9,216 nt of DNA from an uncultured Erysipelotrichaceae bacterium. GTDB taxonomy: Bacteria > Bacillota_I > Bacilli_A > Acholeplasmatales > Anaeroplasmataceae. The notes below the pieces were generated by a model. The model was not told where the DNA came from, made no database searches, and worked only from the letters and a program-made list of their open reading frames with translations. The stretch is taken from NCBI GenBank assembly GCA_902796895.1, contig CADBQV010000073.1, forward strand, positions 1-9,216. The letters run 5' to 3'. A program made the translations under genes and the position numbers. This document shows, piece after piece, positions 5,365 to 9,216 of the stretch. Every line of letters starts with the position of its first letter. Within the stretch, counting starts at the first letter, position 1.

Positions 5365-7398
5365 ATGAGTGTAAGAGAAAAAATCAATAAAGATTTTTTA
5401 TATTATTTTGATCAAGGTCTATGTATTGATGCATACAATGTTTTTGGTGCTCACTTAGTTAAAAATGACAAGGGTGAAAACATCGCATGTGAATTCTGCT
5501 TATACGCACCAAACGCTAGAAGAGTTGATTTGGTTGGCGAATGGAATAATTTTGAAGAGAATAAGCAAGAATTATATTGTATCGATGAAAAAGGTATTTG
5601 GTATGCATACTTAGAAGGTAATTATGAATGGCAAAGATATAAATATTTAATTACTACTCATAGTAATGAAAGAATTTATAAGGCTGACCCATATGCTTTC
5701 TATTCACAAATTAGACCGAGCCAAGATTCTAAAGTATATGATATAGATGGATACGAGTGGCATGACGATATATGGATGTATACAAAGCCTAAAACATATG
5801 ATAAACCACTTATGATTTATGAAATGCATATAGGATCATGGAAAAGAAAACCAGATGGAAGCTTCAATATGTTTAATGAAGTTGCCCCTATGCTAATAGA
5901 TTATTTAAAAGATTTTGGTTTTACTCATGTTGAAGTAATGCCAGTATATGAACATCCACTAGATATGTCTTGGGGATATCAAGGTACAGGGTACTATGCA
6001 ATAACACCAAGATATGGTGTACCAAAAGATTTTATGTATTTTGTTGATCAATTACATCAAGCAGGTATTGGTGTTATTATGGACTGGGTACCAGGTCATA
6101 CATGTAAGGATGGTCATGGCTTATATAAATTTGATGGCACATATTTATATGAATATGAAAAAGAAGAAGATAGAGAAAATAAAGAATGGGGTACTGTAAA
6201 CTTCGATTTAGGTAAAGGTATTACAAGATCTTTCTTATATTCAAATGCCTTATTCTTTATGAATTATTATCATATTGATGGCTTTAGAGTAGATGCAGTA
6301 AGTAATATGATTTATTATTTAGGAAATCCAAATCGTGGTGTAAATCAAGGTGCGTGTGATTTCTTAAGAGGCTTATCTTATAATATTTTTAATAAAGATG
6401 ATAGAGTATTATTAATGGCTGAAGATTCATCAAGCTTCCCTAATGTAACAAAGCCTGCAAGTATTGGTGGTTTAGGATTTAATTACAAATGGGATATGGG
6501 TTGGATGAATGATACATTAAAATATTTCAAATTAGACCCTATATATAGAAAATATCATCATTATCAATTAACATTCTCTATGGCATATTTTTATAATGAA
6601 CAATTTTGCTTACCTTTATCACATGATGAGGTTGTTCATATGAAAGGTTCACTAGTAAATAAAATGCCTGGTGATGAATGGCAAAAATTTGCAAACTATA
6701 GACTTTTAATTTCATATATGATAGCTCATCCTGGTAAAAAATTATTATTCATGGGTCAAGAATTAGCTACATGGGATGAATGGCATTATGAAAAAGAATT
6801 ACCTTGGGGTATAACTAGATTTCCAAATCATGATGCATCGCTAAGATTTGTAAAAGAAATATCTATGATGTATAAAAATGAACCAGCATTATGGCAAAAA
6901 GAATTTGACCCAACGGGATTTGAATGGATTGATGCTGATAACTGTGATCAATCATTATATACATTTGTAAGATATGCAAATGATTATCATGATCATATAA
7001 TTGTTGTAATGAACTGTACTCCTAATGCTTATCAAAATTATAGAATAGGTGTTATTGATGCAGATAGCTATATTGAAATTATGAACTCAGATAGAGATAT
7101 TTATGGTGGTTCTAACCAGATTAATCCATATCCTTTAAAAACTGAGGATTATTATCAAAATAATAGACCTAAATCTATTTTAATGACTATTCCACCATTA
7201 GGTGTGGTATTCTTAAAAGCTCATTATGATAATTTAGAAAATAAAAATGAGGTTGAAAAGAAGAATACTCAACCAGTTGTCGAAGTTAAAAAACAACCAG
7301 TTGTTGAAGTTAAAAAACAACCAGTTGTTGAAGTTAAAAAAATGCCTGTTGCTGAAGTGAAAAAGACAACAAAAACGAAAACTAAGAAAAAGGCATAA
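5365..7398 (+). CDS. glgB: 1,4-alpha-glucan branching enzyme, GH13_9 (bacterial) type, with repeat tail
   Basis: The second branching enzyme of the locus has 677 residues from ATG 5365. A single CBM48-type domain (about 22-115, with LVGEWNNF at 56-63) precedes the GH13 barrel, so it lacks the extra N-terminal domain of E. coli GlgB. Motifs are MIYEMHIGSW (150-159), DWVPGHT (240-246), IDGFRVDAVSNM (304-315, nucleophile D310), LMAEDSS (350-356, acid/base E353) and LSHDEVVHMKGS (418-429, D421), all intact and typical of bacterial GlgB. The barrel and C-terminal beta domain end near residue 618 (PPLGVVFLKAHYD). About 55 unusual residues follow: a charged linker, four copies of (Q/M)PV(V/A)EVKK at 636-667, and a Lys/Thr-rich end (KTKTKKKA). 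This tail is not part of the standard family and looks disordered and basic. The gene has its own promoter and sits 80 bp before the phosphorylase. No secretion signal is visible. Confidence 0.96.
   Translation: MSVREKINKDFLYYFDQGLCIDAYNVFGAHLVKNDKGENIACEFCLYAPNARRVDLVGEWNNFEENKQELYCIDEKGIWYAYLEGNYEWQRYKYLITTHSNERIYKADPYAFYSQIRPSQDSKVYDIDGYEWHDDIWMYTKPKTYDKPLMIYEMHIGSWKRKPDGSFNMFNEVAPMLIDYLKDFGFTHVEVMPVYEHPLDMSWGYQGTGYYAITPRYGVPKDFMYFVDQLHQAGIGVIMDWVPGHTCKDGHGLYKFDGTYLYEYEKEEDRENKEWGTVNFDLGKGITRSFLYSNALFFMNYYHIDGFRVDAVSNMIYYLGNPNRGVNQGACDFLRGLSYNIFNKDDRVLLMAEDSSSFPNVTKPASIGGLGFNYKWDMGWMNDTLKYFKLDPIYRKYHHYQLTFSMAYFYNEQFCLPLSHDEVVHMKGSLVNKMPGDEWQKFANYRLLISYMIAHPGKKLLFMGQELATWDEWHYEKELPWGITRFPNHDASLRFVKEISMMYKNEPALWQKEFDPTGFEWIDADNCDQSLYTFVRYANDYHDHIIVVMNCTPNAYQNYRIGVIDADSYIEIMNSDRDIYGGSNQINPYPLKTEDYYQNNRPKSILMTIPPLGVVFLKAHYDNLENKNEVEKKNTQPVVEVKKQPVVEVKKQPVVEVKKMPVAEVKKTTKTKTKKKA
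7270..7365 (+). repeat. Four 24-bp in-frame tandem repeats in the glgB2 3' end
   Basis: Units at 7270-7293, 7294-7317, 7318-7341 and 7342-7365 each encode (Q/M)PV(V/A)EVKK. Units 2 and 3 are identical, unit 1 differs by one silent base (GTC for GTT), and unit 4 differs at seven bases. The near-identity of units 1-3 points to recent duplication by slippage or unequal exchange, so copy number may vary between strains. Confidence 0.95.
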
Positions 7399-7478
7399 AA
7401 GCTAGTAAAAACGTTTACTATTATAATAATTTATATTTTAATGTTAAAATTAAAATGTAAAATAAGGAGGAATATTTT
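7399..7478 (+). other. glgB2-glgP intergenic region
   Basis: Eighty AT-rich bases with no convincing terminator, so read-through from glgB2 into glgP is possible. It contains the palindrome at 7403-7420, a TATAAT at 7422-7427 without a good -35, and an extended -10-like TGTTAAAAT at 7442-7450. A strong ribosome-binding site, AAGGAGG (7464-7470), lies 8 bases before the glgP ATG. Confidence 0.55.
7403..7420. promoter_or_regulatory. 18-bp palindromic operator candidate upstream of glgP
   Basis: TAGTAAAAACGTTTACTA has perfect 7-bp arms (7403-7409 and 7414-7420) around AACG, four bases after the glgB2 stop and immediately before a TATAAT at 7422-7427. The CpG near its centre, flanked by A-rich and T-rich arms, resembles LacI/CcpA/MalR-type operators. 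It agrees only partly with a catabolite-responsive element. The stem is too AT-rich and lacks a good T tract, so a terminator is less likely. Confidence 0.42.
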
Positions 7479-9216
7479 ATGGATTACCCATATTTCAAGG
7501 ATAGTGCCACATTTAAAAAAGCATTTATCCAAAAGGTAGAAAATAAATATGCAGTTAATTTCGATAAATCTACATCTTATCAAAGATATGTAGCTTTAGG
7601 CGAAATGGTTAGATATAAAATTGCTGCAGATTGGCAAAAAACAGATGAATTAACATCAAAGAATAAAATGAAAAAGGTATATTATTTTTCAATGGAATTC
7701 TTGATGGGAAGAATGATTACAAATAATTTAATGAATGCTGGTATTTATGGTGTTGTAAAAAAAGCATTCGATGAGCTTGGACTTGACTTAAATGAAATTG
7801 AACATCAAGAAGCAGATGCAGGTTTAGGTAACGGTGGTTTAGGTAGACTTGCTGCATGCTTTATGGATTCAGTTGCATCTTTAGGCTTACCTGTTCATGG
7901 TAACTGTATTAGATATAGATATGGTTTCTTTGAACAAGGTATTAAAAATGGTTACCAAATTGAATATCCTGACCGTTGGTTAAAGGATGTTAACGTTTGG
8001 GAAATCAGAAAAGATAACCAAGCTGTTGAAGTACCATTCTATGGTTGGATTGATATTTCAACTGAAAATGGTAAATTACATGTAGTTCATAAGAATGCTG
8101 AATATGTTAAGGCAGTTCCTTATGATATGCCTATTATTGGTGATAATAACCATATTGTAAATACACTTAGACTTTGGTCAGCAGAACCAAGTGATAAGAA
8201 TAAAGAATGGGATGGCTATGAAGCACATCAAAAGGTAAGAGAAATATCTTCAATGTTATATCCTAATGATGATACTGATGATGGTAAAATCTTAAGATTA
8301 AAACAACAATATTTCTTCGTATGTGCTGGTGTTAATGCTGCAATTCGTTCTCATAGAAAAAATTATCGTAAATTAAATAATTTAGCTGATAAAGTATTAT
8401 TCCATATTAATGATACACATCCATCATTAATTATCGCTGAATTAATGAGAATACTTGTAGATGAAGAAGGCTTAGAATGGGATGAAGCATGGAATATCAC
8501 AAAGAATTGTTGTGCATATACAAACCATACTATCTTATCTGAAGCATTAGAAAAATGGCCAGTTAACCTATTCCAAAAATTATTACCAAGATTATATACA
8601 ATCATTGAAGAAATCAATAGAAGATTATTAATCGAAATTGAAAAGAAATATGGACCAAACTCAAATGAAGCTTATCAAATGGCAATATTAAAGGATGGTC
8701 GTGTTCATATGGCTAATTTAGCAATCCATGGTTCATTTAGTGTAAATGGTGTCGCTGCATTACATACTGAAATTTTAAAGAATATTGAAATGAAAGTATT
8801 TAATGATTATTATCCTGGTAAATTTAATAATAAGACAAATGGTATTACACATCGTCGTTGGTTATTACATTCAAATCCTGAATTAGTTGAAATCTTAAAT
8901 GAAAAATGTCCAGGATGGGTAAAAGACCCTGAAGCTTGCTTCCCTGAATTATTAAAATTTGCAGATGATCCTGAAGTTCAAAATGCATATGTATTAATGA
9001 AATCAGCTCGTAAGCAAGAATTAGCTAAGAAGGTTTATAAAACTCAAGGTATCTCTCTTGATACTAATTCAATTTTTGATGTTCAAGTTAAGAGATTACA
9101 TGAATATAAGCGTCAATTAATGAACGCACTACATATTATGTATGTATATAATAAATTAAAAACTGATCCAGAATTTAAGAAAAATTATTATCCTCATACA
9201 TTCATATTTGGTGCTA
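7479..9216 (+). CDS. glgP: Glycogen/maltodextrin phosphorylase, 3' truncated by window edge
   Basis: The frame is open from ATG 7479 to the last base, giving 579 residues of a protein expected to be about 750-850 long. It belongs to the GT35 phosphorylases, PLP enzymes that use phosphate to release glucose-1-phosphate from the non-reducing ends of glycogen. Clear motifs are FSMEFLMGR (70-78), GNGGLGRLAACF (117-128), NDTHPSL (311-317), TNHT (348-351, with H350 matching the catalytic histidine), NGITHRRWL (454-462) and VKRLHEYKRQ (537-546). The PLP-lysine region (GTSNMK in the family) would lie beyond the edge and cannot be checked. The start has AAGGAGG (7464-7470) at 8-base spacing. The position after two branching enzymes favours glycogen as substrate, with maltodextrin also possible. 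No signal peptide or N-terminal regulatory extension is visible. Confidence 0.95.
   Translation, partial: MDYPYFKDSATFKKAFIQKVENKYAVNFDKSTSYQRYVALGEMVRYKIAADWQKTDELTSKNKMKKVYYFSMEFLMGRMITNNLMNAGIYGVVKKAFDELGLDLNEIEHQEADAGLGNGGLGRLAACFMDSVASLGLPVHGNCIRYRYGFFEQGIKNGYQIEYPDRWLKDVNVWEIRKDNQAVEVPFYGWIDISTENGKLHVVHKNAEYVKAVPYDMPIIGDNNHIVNTLRLWSAEPSDKNKEWDGYEAHQKVREISSMLYPNDDTDDGKILRLKQQYFFVCAGVNAAIRSHRKNYRKLNNLADKVLFHINDTHPSLIIAELMRILVDEEGLEWDEAWNITKNCCAYTNHTILSEALEKWPVNLFQKLLPRLYTIIEEINRRLLIEIEKKYGPNSNEAYQMAILKDGRVHMANLAIHGSFSVNGVAALHTEILKNIEMKVFNDYYPGKFNNKTNGITHRRWLLHSNPELVEILNEKCPGWVKDPEACFPELLKFADDPEVQNAYVLMKSARKQELAKKVYKTQGISLDTNSIFDVQVKRLHEYKRQLMNALHIMYVYNKLKTDPEFKKNYYPHTFIFGA

Noticed and set aside
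6014..6199. 61-codon open frame on the + strand
   Set aside because: It lies wholly inside glgB2 in another frame, has no ribosome-binding site of note and encodes nothing recognisable.
7270..7365. CRISPR array
   Set aside because: The 24-bp units are directly adjacent without spacers and encode an in-frame peptide repeat inside glgB2.
7403..7420. Rho-independent terminator of glgB2
   Set aside because: The stem is only 7 bp and nearly all A/T, and no run of T follows it, unlike the two clear terminators in the window.
8363..8617. 84-codon open frame on the - strand
   Set aside because: It is antisense to the well-conserved glgP catalytic region and has no supporting motifs; a shadow of that gene.
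126..9216. UGA read as tryptophan, as in Mollicutes
   Set aside because: Trp positions in conserved motifs (for example GWR, DFW, NGWN) use TGG, no in-frame TGA interrupts the genes, and an intact UGA-reading RF2 is encoded.

Overview
The window is a strongly AT-rich stretch of a bacterial chromosome, with every gene on the + strand. Gene content and order (Lrp/AsnC regulator, class I aminotransferase, prfB, recX, then glycogen genes), the strong Shine-Dalgarno sites and the heavy use of A/T-ending codons suggest a low-GC member of the Bacillota. An Erysipelotrichia-like or related gut lineage is plausible, but this is inference. The genetic code looks standard: tryptophan is TGG and an intact RF2 gene is present. 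The six complete or ending genes use five TAA and one TAG stop codons.

Region 1 (1-3066) is a tightly packed operon. It holds the tail of an Lrp/AsnC-type regulator, whose TAA overlaps the ATG of a PLP-dependent aminotransferase. After 18 bp comes prfB (release factor 2, probably starting at TTG 1305), and one base later recX (RecA modulator). An 11-bp hairpin followed by seven T closes the operon at 3031-3066.

Region 2 (3067-9216) is a glycogen locus. It encodes a GH13_8-type ('eukaryotic-like') 1,4-alpha-glucan branching enzyme with its own terminator. Next is a GH13_9-type (classical bacterial) branching enzyme with its own good promoter and an unusual repeat-containing lysine-rich tail. 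Last is a glycogen/maltodextrin phosphorylase that runs off the right edge. Together these enzymes would build and reshape alpha-1,6 branches and release glucose-1-phosphate from the outer chains. No glgC, glgA or debranching enzyme is visible; they may lie beyond the window.

Most interesting points: (a) two branching enzymes from different GH13 subfamilies sit side by side; (b) GlgB2 carries a C-terminal tail of four octapeptide repeats encoded by 24-bp tandem DNA repeats; (c) all three glg genes have a CpG-centred CGTTT motif upstream, one of them in an 18-bp interrupted palindrome resembling a LacI-family operator; (d) the glgB2 -10 box is bracketed by a perfect 13-bp inverted repeat; (e) prfB lacks the classical autoregulatory frameshift and has substitutions around GGQ. 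I did not find convincing evidence of a wholly new defence or mobile system.
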